Numbered from the stretch's first letter, positions 8,328-17,153 are shown. The stretch is DNA of 64,000 nucleotides from Dokdonella_A sp046347015 (GCA_046347015.1 JAXMHA010000005.1:131969-195968), one strand, 5' to 3'. Numbers and translations are program-made. Notes: generated by a model from the sequence alone, not told the origin.

Positions 8328-9326
8328 TCAGCCGAGCTGCATGCCGTGGGACAAGCCCGGCGGCGGCCAGCTTTCGAGTTTCATGCCGAGCTGCAGGCCG
8401 CGTTGGTACAATACGTCCTTGATCTCGGTCAACGATTTCTTGCCGAGGTTCGGCGTCTTCAGCAGTTCGACTTCGGTCTTCTGCACCAGGTCACCGATGT
8501 AATAGATGCTTTCCGCCTTGAGGCAATTCGCGGAACGCACCGTCAGCTCGAGGTCATCGATGGGTCGTACCAGGATCGGGTCGACGCCGCTGGTGTCCGT
8601 CTTCGCGCCTTCGCTCTCGCGACGCGAGAAGTCGCCGAACACCGTGAGCTGATCCTGCAGGATCTCGGCGGCACGGCGCACCGCGTCCTCCGGGTCGATT
8701 GCGCCGTTGGTCTCGATGTCGAGCACGAGGCGATCGAGGTCTGTACGTTGTTCGAGGCGCGCGCTGTCGACCTGGTAGGCGACGCGGCGCACCGGGCAGA
8801 AAGACGCATCGATCTGGAGGCGGCCGATCGGGCGGGCTTCCTCGTCCGGCAGACGCCGCGAAGTCGCCGGCTGGTAGCCGACACCGCGCGCGATCTTGAT
8901 GCGCATGTTGAGCGCGATGTCCCGGGTCAGGTGGCAAATGACGTGTTCGGGATTGACGATCTCGATCGAATGGTCGACGGTGATGTCGCCGGCGGTCACC
9001 GCACCCTTGCCCTTCTTCGACAACGTGACGGTGGTCTCGTCATGGCCATGCATCCTGATCGCGACGTCCTTGAGGTTCAACAGGACCTCGATGACGTCTT
9101 CCTGCAGTCCTTCCAGTGTCGTGTACTCGTGCAGGACGCCGTCGATCTCGGCTTCGACGATTGCGCTGCCCGGAATGGATGACAGCAGCACGCGGCGCAA
9201 TGCATTGCCGAGCGTGTGCCCGAAGCCACGCTCCAGCGGCTCGACCACGACCCGCGCGCGACTCGTGCCCAAGCGCTCGACGGCAAGGCCGCGCGGACGC
9301 AGCACAGTGGTGGATGATCCCGGCAT
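8328..9326 (-). CDS. rpoA: RNA polymerase alpha subunit
   Basis: Scaffold subunit of RNA polymerase, 332 residues as is normal for gammaproteobacteria. The N-terminal assembly domain shows EPLERGFGHTLGNALRRVLL and GLQEDVIEVLLNLK; the C-terminal DNA/activator-binding domain shows LELTVRSANCLKAESIYYIG and LLKTPNLGKKSLTEIK. It lies between rpsD and rplQ in the alpha operon. The ATG at 9326 gives a typical N-terminus. Confidence 0.98.
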   Translation of the reverse strand: MPGSSTTVLRPRGLAVERLGTSRARVVVEPLERGFGHTLGNALRRVLLSSIPGSAIVEAEIDGVLHEYTTLEGLQEDVIEVLLNLKDVAIRMHGHDETTVTLSKKGKGAVTAGDITVDHSIEIVNPEHVICHLTRDIALNMRIKIARGVGYQPATSRRLPDEEARPIGRLQIDASFCPVRRVAYQVDSARLEQRTDLDRLVLDIETNGAIDPEDAVRRAAEILQDQLTVFGDFSRRESEGAKTDTSGVDPILVRPIDDLELTVRSANCLKAESIYYIGDLVQKTEVELLKTPNLGKKSLTEIKDVLYQRGLQLGMKLESWPPPGLSHGMQLG

Positions 9327-9395
9327 GACAGACTCCGCGGCCCCGTCCGGGGCTCTTCGAGAAACGTTACATGACGCCGCGCGGCGCGCTGGCGG

Positions 9396-10028
9396 TTACT
9401 TCGAATACAACTCGATGATCAGGCTTTCGTTGATGTCCGGCGGCAGGTCCGAGCGCTCCGGCATCGTCTTGAAGACACCGGCTCCCTTGTTCGAATCGAC
9501 CTCCATCCATGCCGGAACGAGATCCATCTCCTGCGACAACGTCAGGGCTTCCTTGACGCGCAGCTGGTTGCGCGCGCGCTCGCTGAGACTCACTTCATCA
9601 CCCGGCCGCACCTGATACGACGGCAGGTTGACACGCTTGCCGTTGACGCTGACTGCAGCGTGCGAAACGAGTTGTCGCGCCGCCGAGCGCGTGACCGCGA
9701 ACCCCATCCGGTACACGACATTGTCCAGTCGGGCCTCGAGCATCCGGAGGAGGTTCTCGCCCGTATTGCCCTTCTGCCCGTTCGCCTTCTGGTAGTAGGT
9801 CCTGAACTGCCGCTCGAGGAGGCCATAAGTGCGCTTGACCTTTTGCTTCTCGCGCATCTGCACGCCGTAGTCGGACAACCGACCCTTGCGGCCGGCCGAC
9901 TTCCCGTGCTGGCCGGGTTTCGACTCGAGGTCGCACTTCGTTCCGACCGAGCGTGCCGGGCTCTTCAGGCCGAGGTCGGCGCCTTCGCGGCGGGCGAGCT
10001 TGCAGGTGGGGCCGAGGTAACGTGCCAT
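9396..10028 (-). CDS. rpsD: 30S ribosomal protein S4
   Basis: Primary 16S rRNA-binding protein; in E. coli it is the translational repressor of the alpha operon. The 210-residue protein starts ARYLGPTCKLARREG, with the S4 RNA-binding domain ARLDNVVYRMGFAVTRSAAR and QLVSHAAVSVNGKRVN. Cysteines are too few for the zinc form. The ATG at 10026-10028 is fixed by this conserved N-terminus. A 136-base spacer separates it from rpsK, longer than most in this cluster. Confidence 0.98.
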   Translation of the reverse strand: MARYLGPTCKLARREGADLGLKSPARSVGTKCDLESKPGQHGKSAGRKGRLSDYGVQMREKQKVKRTYGLLERQFRTYYQKANGQKGNTGENLLRMLEARLDNVVYRMGFAVTRSAARQLVSHAAVSVNGKRVNLPSYQVRPGDEVSLSERARNQLRVKEALTLSQEMDLVPAWMEVDSNKGAGVFKTMPERSDLPPDINESLIIELYSK

Positions 10029-10164
10029 GCCTTTGGGTTCCGATTGTCCGGCACATTCAGCCGGTCGCATTGGTCGCAGCCTGCATCGGCCGCCGGAGAT
10101 TTCGTCTTTTCAGGGCCGCTTGAGGCCGTCGTTCGATTGCCGCCGTTCCGGCGGCGCACCCGCG

Positions 10165-10560
10165 TCAGACGCGGCGCTTTTTTGGTGGCCGACACCCGTT
10201 GTGCGGGATCGGCGTGACATCAATGATGTTGGTGACCTTGAATCCTGCGTTGTTCAGCGCGCGCACGGCCGACTCCCGGCCAGGGCCCGGGCCCTTGATC
10301 CGTACCTCTACCGTCTTCACCCCGTAATCGGCGGCGGCCCTTGCTGCCTTGTCGGCCGCGATCTGTGCCGCGTACGGAGTCGACTTGCGGGATCCACGAA
10401 AGCCCGCGCCGCCCGCCGTGGCCCATGACAGGGCATTCCCCTGCCGGTCCGTGATCGTGACAACGGTGTTGTTGAACGACGCCTGCACGTGCGCAACGGC
10501 ATCGGCGACAACCCGCCGGGTCTTTTTCTTGGCCTTGCCTGGAGCAGCAGTCTTGTTCAT
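10165..10560 (-). CDS. rpsK: 30S ribosomal protein S11
   Basis: Platform protein of the small subunit near the 3' end of 16S rRNA. It is 131 residues with AHVQASFNNTVVTITDRQGN, SWATAGGAGFRGSRKSTPYAAQ and the C-terminal NNAGFKVTNIIDVTPIPHNG followed by CRPPKKRRV. The N-terminal Ala/Lys-rich extension is usual. It lies 21 bases downstream of rpsM in the alpha operon. Confidence 0.98.
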   Translation of the reverse strand: MNKTAAPGKAKKKTRRVVADAVAHVQASFNNTVVTITDRQGNALSWATAGGAGFRGSRKSTPYAAQIAADKAARAAADYGVKTVEVRIKGPGPGRESAVRALNNAGFKVTNIIDVTPIPHNGCRPPKKRRV

Positions 10561-10581
10561 GGAGTCGTGGTGTCCCTCGAA

Positions 10582-10938
10582 TCACTTCTTGATCGCACGC
10601 CGCGGTCCCTTGCGGGTCCGCGCATTGGTCCGGGTGCGCTGACCGCGCACCGGTAGGCCGCGGCGGTGACGCAGTCCCCGGTAAGTGCCAAGATCGATCA
10701 GGCGCTTGATCGAGATGCCAACCTCGCGCCGCAAGTCGCCCTCGACGCCGTAACGGGCCACTTCCTGGCGGATCTTCTCGATCTCGGCCTCGGTCAGATC
10801 GCGGATCCTTACCGTAGCCCCGACCCCGGCGTCGGCGCAGATCTTGCGTGCGCGCGAACGGCCGATGCCGTAGATGCTCTGCAGGCCGATCGCGACATGC
10901 TTCTGGATCGGCAGGTTGACGCCGGCTATGCGGGCCAT
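10582..10938 (-). CDS. rpsM: 30S ribosomal protein S13
   Basis: Head protein of the small subunit contacting L5 and P-site tRNA. The 118-residue protein begins ARIAGVNLPIQKHV and has IYGIGRSRARKIC, then the basic tail GLRHRRGLPVRGQRTRTNAR. It is the first gene after secY. The usual intervening rpmJ is absent. A TACAAT box lies 51 bases upstream. Confidence 0.98.
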   Translation of the reverse strand: MARIAGVNLPIQKHVAIGLQSIYGIGRSRARKICADAGVGATVRIRDLTEAEIEKIRQEVARYGVEGDLRREVGISIKRLIDLGTYRGLRHRRGLPVRGQRTRTNARTRKGPRRAIKK

Positions 10939-10988
10939 GAGGGACAGTCTCCGGACTCGTTGTCAACAGCGTTCAAAGTGAACTGCGT

Positions 10989-11024
10989 ATTGTAGCGGGT
11001 TCCTGACTCTGCTGGAACCCTTTT
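10989..11024 (-). promoter_or_regulatory. Inverted repeat and possible internal promoter before rpsM
   Basis: GGGTTCC (10997-11003) and GGAACCC (11014-11020) form a 7-bp stem; the TTTT tail (11021-11024) is on the plus strand, so the hairpin would not terminate operon transcription. On the minus strand TACAAT (plus 10989-10994) follows directly and could be a -10 box for the alpha operon, with only a weak -35. The role is uncertain. Confidence 0.35.
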
Positions 11025-11049
11025 CAGTAGCTTCCGTCGCGACCCGGCT

Positions 11050-12369
11050 CTACCGGCGGCCACGGAGGTTCGCCTTCTTGAGGAGGCTCTCGTACTGGTG
11101 CGACACCAGATGCGCCTGGACTTGTGCCGTGAAATCCATCACGACGACGACGACGATCAGCAGCGAGGTACCCCCGAAGTAGAACGGGACGTGCCAGGCG
11201 TTGCGGAGGAAGTCCGGAACCAGGCACACCGCGACCAGATACAGCGCCCCGGCACCCGTGAGGCGGGTAAGCACCCCATCGATGTAGTCGCCGGTCTGCT
11301 TGCCCGGGCGAATTCCGGGGATAAGCGCGCCCGACCGCTTCAGGTTGTCGGCGGTTTCCTGCGAATTGAAGACCAGCGCCGTGTAGAAGAACGCGAAAAT
11401 GACGATCAACAACCCGTACAGGAGCATTTGCAACGGCTCACCGGGCCCGAGCGACGACGTCAATACCTGCAGCCAGTGGACCTGACTCGCGTTGTTGAAC
11501 CAGGCTGCCGCCGTCGCCGGGAACATCAGCAGCGACGATGCGAAGATCGGCGGGATCACGCCCGACATGTTGATCTTGAGCGGCAGGTGCGAGGTCTGGT
11601 TCATGTACGCACGACCCGCGCCGCCCTGCCGGCGTGCATAGTTGACGGTGATACGCCGCTGGCCCCGCTCCATGAATACGCAGAACGCGGTCACGATGAG
11701 CACGATCGCAAACACGATCAGCACCCGGATCACGGGCATTTCGCCCGTCTGCGCCATGCCGAGCGTGTGGACGACGGCTTGCGGCAGGCCGGCAACGATG
11801 CCGGCGAAGATCAGCAACGAAATGCCGTTGCCGACGCCGCGCTCGGTGATCTGTTCACCGAGCCACATCAGGAACAACGTGCCCGCCGTCAGGCCGACGA
11901 CGGTCGTGAGGATGAAACTGGGTCCCGGCGCGGTGACGACGCCGCCCTGGTGTTCCAGCATCGTCGCGACGCCGAACGACTGGAACAAGCCGAGGGCAAC
12001 CGTTCCTGCGCGCGTGTACATCGTCAGGACCCGACGGCCGGATTCGCCCTCCTTGCGGAGTGCCTGCCAGCTCGGGATCACCGACGCGAACATCTGCACG
12101 ATGATCGACGAGGAAATGTACGGAATCACGCCGAGTGCAAACACCGACATGCGCCCCAGCGCACCGCCCGAAAACATGTTGAACATGTCGAGCAACCCAC
12201 CCGACTTGCCGAGCAGGTCGGCCATCCGGTTCGGGTCGACTCCCGGCAGGGGGATGAACGAACCCAGCCGGAAAACCACCAGCGCACCGACGACGAACAA
12301 CAAGCGTTGTTTCAGCTCGGTCAGCTTGCCGAGCGAAGCGAGCACGTTGCCGGATTGCGGATTGGCCAC
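11050..12369 (-). CDS. secY: Preprotein translocase subunit SecY
   Basis: Channel-forming subunit of the Sec translocon. The 439-residue protein has ten membrane segments, with FRLGSFIPLPGVDPN at the first, the plug region DMFNMFSGGALGRMSVFALG, and GIRPGKQTGDYIDGVLTRLT in the fifth cytoplasmic loop. The start is the GTG at 12367-12369: GGAG, part of the end of rplO, sits seven bases upstream and the conserved N-terminus follows. It is four bases downstream of rplO, implying coupling. Confidence 0.96.
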   Translation of the reverse strand: MANPQSGNVLASLGKLTELKQRLLFVVGALVVFRLGSFIPLPGVDPNRMADLLGKSGGLLDMFNMFSGGALGRMSVFALGVIPYISSSIIVQMFASVIPSWQALRKEGESGRRVLTMYTRAGTVALGLFQSFGVATMLEHQGGVVTAPGPSFILTTVVGLTAGTLFLMWLGEQITERGVGNGISLLIFAGIVAGLPQAVVHTLGMAQTGEMPVIRVLIVFAIVLIVTAFCVFMERGQRRITVNYARRQGGAGRAYMNQTSHLPLKINMSGVIPPIFASSLLMFPATAAAWFNNASQVHWLQVLTSSLGPGEPLQMLLYGLLIVIFAFFYTALVFNSQETADNLKRSGALIPGIRPGKQTGDYIDGVLTRLTGAGALYLVAVCLVPDFLRNAWHVPFYFGGTSLLIVVVVVMDFTAQVQAHLVSHQYESLLKKANLRGRR

Positions 12370-12373
12370 CAAA

Positions 12374-12808
12374 CTACTCCACGCTGCCGCCGGCGGCTTC
12401 GATCGCCGCCCGCGCACCCTTGGTCACGGCAACGCCTTTCACCTTGACCGCCCGGTTCAGTTCACCCTTCAGCACGATCTTGGCGCGGACTGCCCCGGTT
12501 TCAACGAGGCCCGCAGCTTTCAACGCGGGGAAATCGACGACATCACCCTTGACCGCCGCAAGCCGGTACAGCAGCACTTCGGCCGTGTCGCGCGCGAGGC
12601 GCGAGCGGAATCCGACCTTCGGCAAGCGGCGCTGCAGCGGCATCTGTCCGCCTTCGAACCCCGCCTTTACCTTGCCCTTGCCGGTGCGCGCGTACTGGCC
12701 CTTGTGGCCACGGCCGGCCGTCTTGCCGAGGCCGGAGCCGATTCCGCGGCCGACCCGCGTGCGCTCGCGGCGCGCGCCCTTGGCCGGTTTCAGTGAGTTG
12801 AGACGCAT
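12374..12808 (-). CDS. rplO: 50S ribosomal protein L15
   Basis: Late-assembly large-subunit protein, 144 residues. It begins MRLNSLKPAKGARRERTRVG, with the Gly-rich GRGIGSGLGKTAGRGHKGQ and GFEGGQMPLQRRLPKVGF that define the family. The ATG at 12806-12808 is set by this N-terminus; nine codons upstream are not conserved. It is coupled to secY downstream. Confidence 0.98.
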   Translation of the reverse strand: MRLNSLKPAKGARRERTRVGRGIGSGLGKTAGRGHKGQYARTGKGKVKAGFEGGQMPLQRRLPKVGFRSRLARDTAEVLLYRLAAVKGDVVDFPALKAAGLVETGAVRAKIVLKGELNRAVKVKGVAVTKGARAAIEAAGGSVE

Positions 12809-12881
12809 CGTTCCGGTACTCCGTTGATCTCGCATGGCCCGGGTTGGAATGGTCGCATGCGACCCTCGCCCGATGATCCGA

Positions 12882-13076
12882 TTATCCCTCGACCTTCACC
12901 AGGTACTCGACCTGGCGGATGAGTCCACGAACGGCCTTGTTGTCGGGTAGTTCGCGGACGTCGTTCAGCTTGCGCAGGCCGAGCGCGCGAACGCTGACCC
13001 GATGGCGCGTCTGGCAACTCGCGGTGCTCTTGACGAGCCGTACCTTCAGGGTCCCGCCGCTCTTGTGCTCACTCAT
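12882..13076 (-). CDS. rpmD: 50S ribosomal protein L30
   Basis: Small 64-residue large-subunit protein with TLKVRLVKSTASCQTRH, ALGLRKLNDVRELPDNKAVRG and IRQVEYLVKV. The start ATG overlaps the end of rpsE by eight bases, with the two reading frames sharing ATGAGTGA, which suggests translational coupling. The 73-base gap to rplO is unremarkable. Confidence 0.96.
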   Translation of the reverse strand: MSEHKSGGTLKVRLVKSTASCQTRHRVSVRALGLRKLNDVRELPDNKAVRGLIRQVEYLVKVEG

Positions 13077-13587
13077 GGCCGAGCACCTCCGCGACCGTCT
13101 TGCCACGCTTGGACGCGATGCGTTGTGGCGATGCCATGGCTTCGAGTCCGTTGATGGTTGCCCGGACCAGGTTGATCGGATTGCGCGAGCCGACCGCCTT
13201 GGCCAGAACGTTGCGTACGCCGACGACTTCGAGCACGGCTCGCATCGCACCACCGGCAATGACACCGGTACCTTCGGATGCGGGCTGCATGTACACCCGC
13301 GCCGCGCCGTGGTTGGCCTTTACGGCATGGAAAAGGGTTCCATTGCTGAGTTCGACGCTGATCATGTTCTTGCGCGCACGCTCCATCGCCTTCGCGATCG
13401 CAGCCGGAACTTCGCGGGCTTTGCCGTAGCCGAAGCCGACCTTGCCGGCGCCATCGCCGACCACGGTCAATGCCGTGAAACTCATCTGGCGACCGCCCTT
13501 GACGGTCTTCGCCACGCGATTGACGGCAATCAGCTTCTCGAGGAGGCCGTCACCGTTCTCACGATCGTCTCTGTTCGTCGCTGCCAT
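13069..13587 (-). CDS. rpsE: 30S ribosomal protein S5
   Basis: Small-subunit protein at the mRNA entry channel, contributing to decoding accuracy. The 172-residue protein has the double-stranded RNA-binding domain LIAVNRVAKTVKGGRQMSF and VVGDGAGKVGFGYGKAREVP, followed by GTGVIAGGAMRAVLEVVGV. The spectinomycin-loop region VNRVAKTVKGGR looks wild type. It lies between rplR and rpmD in the spc operon. Confidence 0.98.
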   Translation of the reverse strand: MAATNRDDRENGDGLLEKLIAVNRVAKTVKGGRQMSFTALTVVGDGAGKVGFGYGKAREVPAAIAKAMERARKNMISVELSNGTLFHAVKANHGAARVYMQPASEGTGVIAGGAMRAVLEVVGVRNVLAKAVGSRNPINLVRATINGLEAMASPQRIASKRGKTVAEVLGHE

Positions 13588-13755
13588 TTTTCACCTGCTT
13601 GCCGCGGGTCGCCCTGCGGACTTTTGCTTGCGGCGAAGCCGCTTGGAATTGTGGGTACGTCGTAACTGGGTGGCTGCCGGGTGGCGGATTGGTGGTCCCT
13701 GGATGGCTCCAAGCCGCCGCAAGCTGATCGGGGTTCGTCGCCCGTCACCGCAACC

Positions 13756-14109
13756 TCAGAATTTCAGTCCTGCCTCGCGCGCCGCGTCGGCGAGCGCCTG
13801 GATCCGCCCGTGGAAACGGAATCCCGACCGGTCGAACGCGACCGATTCGATGCCCGCCTTCAACGCGCGCTCGGCAATCACCTTGCCGACCGCCGCGGCA
13901 GCCGCCTTGTTCTTCGTGCCCTTGAGGCCTTCGGTAATGGCCTTCTGCACGGTGGACGCCGACGCGACGACCTTGCCGGACTCCGCATCGAAGATCTGGG
14001 CGTAAATGTGCTGATCGCTGCGATGCACCGAAAGGCGCGCGGCACCGAGCTTGCGGATATGCATGCGCGTCGACTTCGCGCGCCTCAACCTTGCTGCCTT
14101 CTTGTCCAT
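13756..14109 (-). CDS. rplR: 50S ribosomal protein L18
   Basis: 5S rRNA-binding protein, 117 residues, the same length as in E. coli. It contains MHIRKLGAARLSVHRSDQHI, ASASTVQKAI and the C-terminal FDRSGFRFHGRIQALADAAR. Two ATGs are adjacent (14112 and 14109); the second has GGAG seven bases upstream and is preferred. The 168-base spacer to rpsE is one of the longer ones in the cluster and holds no obvious signal. Confidence 0.96.
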   Translation of the reverse strand: MDKKAARLRRAKSTRMHIRKLGAARLSVHRSDQHIYAQIFDAESGKVVASASTVQKAITEGLKGTKNKAAAAAVGKVIAERALKAGIESVAFDRSGFRFHGRIQALADAAREAGLKF

Positions 14110-14206
14110 CATGGGTCTCCGGGAAAGCGGATCGGCCATCGCGTTGCAGCGTCCTCGCGCGGATTCCGGCCCGGATCGGCCGCTTCCACACGCGAGCACG
14201 GCAGCG

Positions 14207-14734
14207 TCATGCCTTCTTGGCTTCCTTCAGTGTCACCTTCTCACCCGAGTAACGAACGCCCTTCCCCTTGTAGGGTTCCGGCGGGCGATGGGCGCGGATC
14301 TTCGCCGCGACTTCGCCGACCTGCTGCTTGTCGGCGCCCTTGACGAGGATCTCGGTCTGCGCCGGCGCCTCGAGCGTGACTCCCGCCGGTGCGGAGAAGA
14401 CGACCGGATGCGAGAAACCGAGATTCAGCGTCAGGTCCTTGCCCTGCATGGCGGCACGGAAGCCCACGCCGACCAGTTCGAGCTTGCGCGAATACCCCTC
14501 GCTGACACCCTTGACCATGTTCGCCAGCAAGGCACGTGTCGTCCCGGCAACCCGCGTACTTCCCGTCGCGTGCGACGCAACCTGGAGCTCGCCCGAAGCG
14601 ATCGAGATGTCGATGCCATCGGGCACATGCATCTGCAAGGTGCCCTTCGGCCCCTTGACGACGACTGCGCCGGCATCGGTGCGGCACTCGACGCCCTCGG
14701 GAAGGCTGACTGGCTTCTTGGCTACTCGCGACAT
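14207..14734 (-). CDS. rplF: 50S ribosomal protein L6
   Basis: Large-subunit protein near the factor-binding site. The 175-residue protein starts SRVAKKPVSLPEGVEC, has two related L6 domains, and ends in GFSHPVVFSAPAGVT and RAHRPPEPYKGKGVRYSGE, the signature of the second domain. The ATG at 14732-14734 is set by the conserved N-terminus. It is in the spc operon between rpsH and rplR. Confidence 0.98.
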   Translation of the reverse strand: MSRVAKKPVSLPEGVECRTDAGAVVVKGPKGTLQMHVPDGIDISIASGELQVASHATGSTRVAGTTRALLANMVKGVSEGYSRKLELVGVGFRAAMQGKDLTLNLGFSHPVVFSAPAGVTLEAPAQTEILVKGADKQQVGEVAAKIRAHRPPEPYKGKGVRYSGEKVTLKEAKKA

Positions 14735-14804
14735 TTTCTCGTCTCCGCACCCGTCCCGGGTGTGCTTTCGTCCCGACCTTCCCGGCCGGCGCAAAGAATA
14801 CGGC

Positions 14805-15200
14805 TCAGGCCACCAGCCCGATGACCTCGCCACCGATACCGCGCTGGCGAGCCTGCGCATCGGTCATGATGCCGGCTGGCGTCGACACGATCGACACGCC
14901 GAGCCCGCCCAGCACCCGTGGCAGTTCGCCGTTCCGGCGATAGATCCGCAAACCGGGCCGGCTGACCCGCTGCAATCGCTCGATCACGGGCTTGCCGAGG
15001 TGGTACTTCAGTCCGATCTCGAGAACCGCCTTGCCACCGTCGCGCTGAACGCCGACATCGCCGACGTACCCTTCGGCTTTCAATACGTTGGCAATCGCCT
15101 GCTTCAGCGTGGAAGAAGGCATCGACACGCTCTGCTTGCCGGTCGCCTGCGCGTTCCGGATGCGGGTAAACATGTCGGCGATGGGATCAGTCATGCTCAT
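14805..15200 (-). CDS. rpsH: 30S ribosomal protein S8
   Basis: Primary 16S rRNA-binding protein; in E. coli it represses translation of the spc operon mRNA at rplE. The 131-residue protein reads MTDPIADMFTRIRNAQATGK near the start and ends with GGLGVSIVSTPAGIMTD and GIGGEVIGLV. The ATG at 15198-15200 has GGAA eight bases upstream; a second ATG six bases later is possible. Confidence 0.97.
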   Translation of the reverse strand: MSMTDPIADMFTRIRNAQATGKQSVSMPSSTLKQAIANVLKAEGYVGDVGVQRDGGKAVLEIGLKYHLGKPVIERLQRVSRPGLRIYRRNGELPRVLGGLGVSIVSTPAGIMTDAQARQRGIGGEVIGLVA

Positions 15201-15297
15201 GGTTTGAGTTCCAAACAAGTCTCGGCATCGATATCCGTTGAAGAATCCCGGGGCGGCAGGGAGCAGTCTGTCGGCTGTCCCGTCCGGTATCCGTCCC

Positions 15298-15603
15298 TTA
15301 CCAACTTGCCTTGCGCAACCCGGGGACGTCACCCCGCATCGTCGCTTCGCGCAACTTCTGGCGACCAAGGCCGAACTTGCGGTAAACGCCGCGCGGCCGC
15401 CCGGTCAATGCGCAGCGGTTGCGCTGGCGCGAAGCGCTGGAGTCGCGCGGCAATTTCTGCAGCGCGACCACGGCTTGCTGCTTCTCTTCGTAGGACGCGT
15501 CGGTACTCGCGATGATCTTCTTCAGCGCGGTGCGCTTGGTCGCATGTCGCTTGACCAGCTTCGCCCGCCGCGCTTCGCGGTTGACCATGGATTTCTTGGC
15601 CAT
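15298..15603 (-). CDS. rpsN: 30S ribosomal protein S14 (zinc-independent form)
   Basis: Small-subunit head protein, 101 residues, the long C-minus paralogue: the segment NRCALTGRPRGVYRKFGLGR has a single cysteine instead of the CxxC...CxxC zinc ribbon. The protein ends RGDVPGLRKASW. It sits between rplE and rpsH as expected. Confidence 0.98.
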   Translation of the reverse strand: MAKKSMVNREARRAKLVKRHATKRTALKKIIASTDASYEEKQQAVVALQKLPRDSSASRQRNRCALTGRPRGVYRKFGLGRQKLREATMRGDVPGLRKASW

Positions 15604-15617
15604 CGGTGCCTGTTTCC

Positions 15618-16157
15618 TCAGTTGCGGAACGGGAAGTTGAAGGCCTCGAGCAGTGCCTTGGCTTCCTCGTCGGTGCGTGCAGTCGTCGTGATCGCGATGT
15701 CCATGCCGCGCAACGCGTCGATCTGGTCGAAATCGATCTCCGGGAAGATGATCTGTTCCTTGACACCCATGTTGAAGTTGCCGCGGCCGTCGAACGAACG
15801 CCCGGATACGCCGCGGAAGTCGCGCACGCGCGGCAGCGAAACGCTAATCAGGCGGTCGAGGAACTCGTACATGCGGGCCCGGCGCAGCGTCACCTTGCAG
15901 CCGATCGGCCAGTTCTCGCGGATCTTGAATGTCGCATGGGCCTTGCGCGTCATCGTGACGATCGGCTTTTGCCCGGAGATGCCCGCCATGTCGGCAACGG
16001 CATTCTCGAGGATCTTCTTGTTGCCGACCGCCTCGCCGACGCCCATGTTGAGCGTGATCTTGACCAGGCGCGGCACCTGCATCGGGTTGTCGTAGTGGAA
16101 GCGTTCGGTCAGCTTCGGCACCACGGTCTCGCGATAGTGTTTTTCCAGACGTGTCAT
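15618..16157 (-). CDS. rplE: 50S ribosomal protein L5
   Basis: 5S rRNA-binding protein that forms the B1b intersubunit bridge with S13. The 179-residue protein contains PRLVKITLNMGVGEAVGNKK, GQKPIVTMTRKAHATFKIRE and FDQIDALRGMDIAITTTART. It lies 14 bases upstream of rpsN and 11 downstream of rplX. Confidence 0.98.
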   Translation of the reverse strand: MTRLEKHYRETVVPKLTERFHYDNPMQVPRLVKITLNMGVGEAVGNKKILENAVADMAGISGQKPIVTMTRKAHATFKIRENWPIGCKVTLRRARMYEFLDRLISVSLPRVRDFRGVSGRSFDGRGNFNMGVKEQIIFPEIDFDQIDALRGMDIAITTTARTDEEAKALLEAFNFPFRN

Positions 16158-16168
16158 GGCGGCAGGCC

Positions 16169-16483
16169 TCAGGCGTCTACGACTTCGCCGGTCGAACGGT
16201 ACACGCGCACCTTGCGGCCGTCGCCGAGCGTCTTGAACCCGACGCGCTCGGCGCGATTGGCGGCCGCGTTGTACAGCATCACGTTCGAGGCATGCACCGG
16301 CGCCTCGCGCTCGATGATGCCTCCCGGCTGGTTGGCCTGCGGGTTCGGCTTGGTGTGCCGCTTGACCAGGTTCACGTTCTGCACGTAGACCTTGTCACCG
16401 GCGACACGCAGCACTTCGCCACGCTGGCCCTTGTTCTTGCCGGCGATCAGTACGACCTGGTCACCCTTGCGAATCCGGTTCAT
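16169..16483 (-). CDS. rplX: 50S ribosomal protein L24
   Basis: Assembly-initiator protein of the large subunit, 104 residues. The KOW motif GDQVVLIAGKNKGQRGEVLR is at the N-terminus, followed by NVNLVKRHTKPN and GGIIEREAPVHASNVML. The gene follows rplN after ten bases. Confidence 0.98.
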   Translation of the reverse strand: MNRIRKGDQVVLIAGKNKGQRGEVLRVAGDKVYVQNVNLVKRHTKPNPQANQPGGIIEREAPVHASNVMLYNAAANRAERVGFKTLGDGRKVRVYRSTGEVVDA

Positions 16484-16493
16484 GTCGGTCTCC

Positions 16494-16862
16494 TCACAGC
16501 ACTTCCGGCGCCAGCGACACGATCTTCATGAAGCGTTCGCTGCGCAGTTCGCGCGTCACCGGCCCGAAGATGCGGGTACCGATCGGCTCCAGCTTGTTGT
16601 TGAGCAGGACCGCCGCGTTGCCGTCGAAGCGGATCAACGAACCATCCGGACGACGCACGCCCTTGCGGGTGCGCACGACGACGGCATCGTAGACCTCGCC
16701 CTTCTTGACCTTGCCGCGGGGAATCGCCTCGCGGACCGACACCTTGATGACGTCGCCGATCTGCGCATAGCGGCGCTTGGAGCCTCCGAGCACCTTGATG
16801 CACATCAGCTCGCGTGCACCGCTGTTGTCCGCCGCGGCCAGCGTGGTCTGCATCTGGATCAT
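16494..16862 (-). CDS. rplN: 50S ribosomal protein L14
   Basis: Large-subunit protein forming bridges B5/B8 to the small subunit. It is 122 residues, the usual length, starting MIQMQTTLAAADNSGARELM with GGSKRRYAQIGDVIKVSVRE and the C-terminal IFGPVTRELRSERFMKIVSL. It is the first gene of the classical spc operon in E. coli; here only 27 bases separate it from rpsQ, so transcription is likely continuous. Confidence 0.98.
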   Translation of the reverse strand: MIQMQTTLAAADNSGARELMCIKVLGGSKRRYAQIGDVIKVSVREAIPRGKVKKGEVYDAVVVRTRKGVRRPDGSLIRFDGNAAVLLNNKLEPIGTRIFGPVTRELRSERFMKIVSLAPEVL

Positions 16863-16889
16863 GTCACTGGTTCCCGGGCCTGTCCGCGG

Positions 16890-17153
16890 TCACTGCTCGG
16901 CGCGCGCGACGACCGCGACGACGCGCCAGTTCTTGGTTTTCGACAGCGGGCGACATTCGCTGATCCGCACCACGTCGCCCTCATGGCATTCACCGGTCTC
17001 GTCGTGCGCATGGACCTTGGTCGAGCGCCGCACGATCTTGCCGAACAACGGGTGCTGCACCTGCCGCTCGAGGAGCACGGTGACGGTCTTGCGCATCTTG
17101 TTGCTGATCACGCGCCCCTCGAGGGTGCGTGGTGCCCGCGCGTTGTCGTTCAT
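16890..17153 (-). CDS. rpsQ: 30S ribosomal protein S17
   Basis: Primary 16S rRNA-binding protein of the small subunit body. The 87-residue protein reads RTLEGRVISNKMRKTVTVLL with the OB-fold core and HDETGECHEGDVVRISECRP. I chose the ATG at 17151-17153, which has a GAGG about nine bases upstream at the rpmC stop; earlier in-frame codons at 17162 and 17168 would overlap that site. Confidence 0.95.
   Translation of the reverse strand: MNDNARAPRTLEGRVISNKMRKTVTVLLERQVQHPLFGKIVRRSTKVHAHDETGECHEGDVVRISECRPLSKTKNWRVVAVVARAEQ

Noticed and set aside
10997..11024. Hairpin as a terminator of the spc operon
   Set aside because: Its T-run is on the plus strand; transcription here is on the minus strand, where the stem is preceded, not followed, by the complementary A-run.
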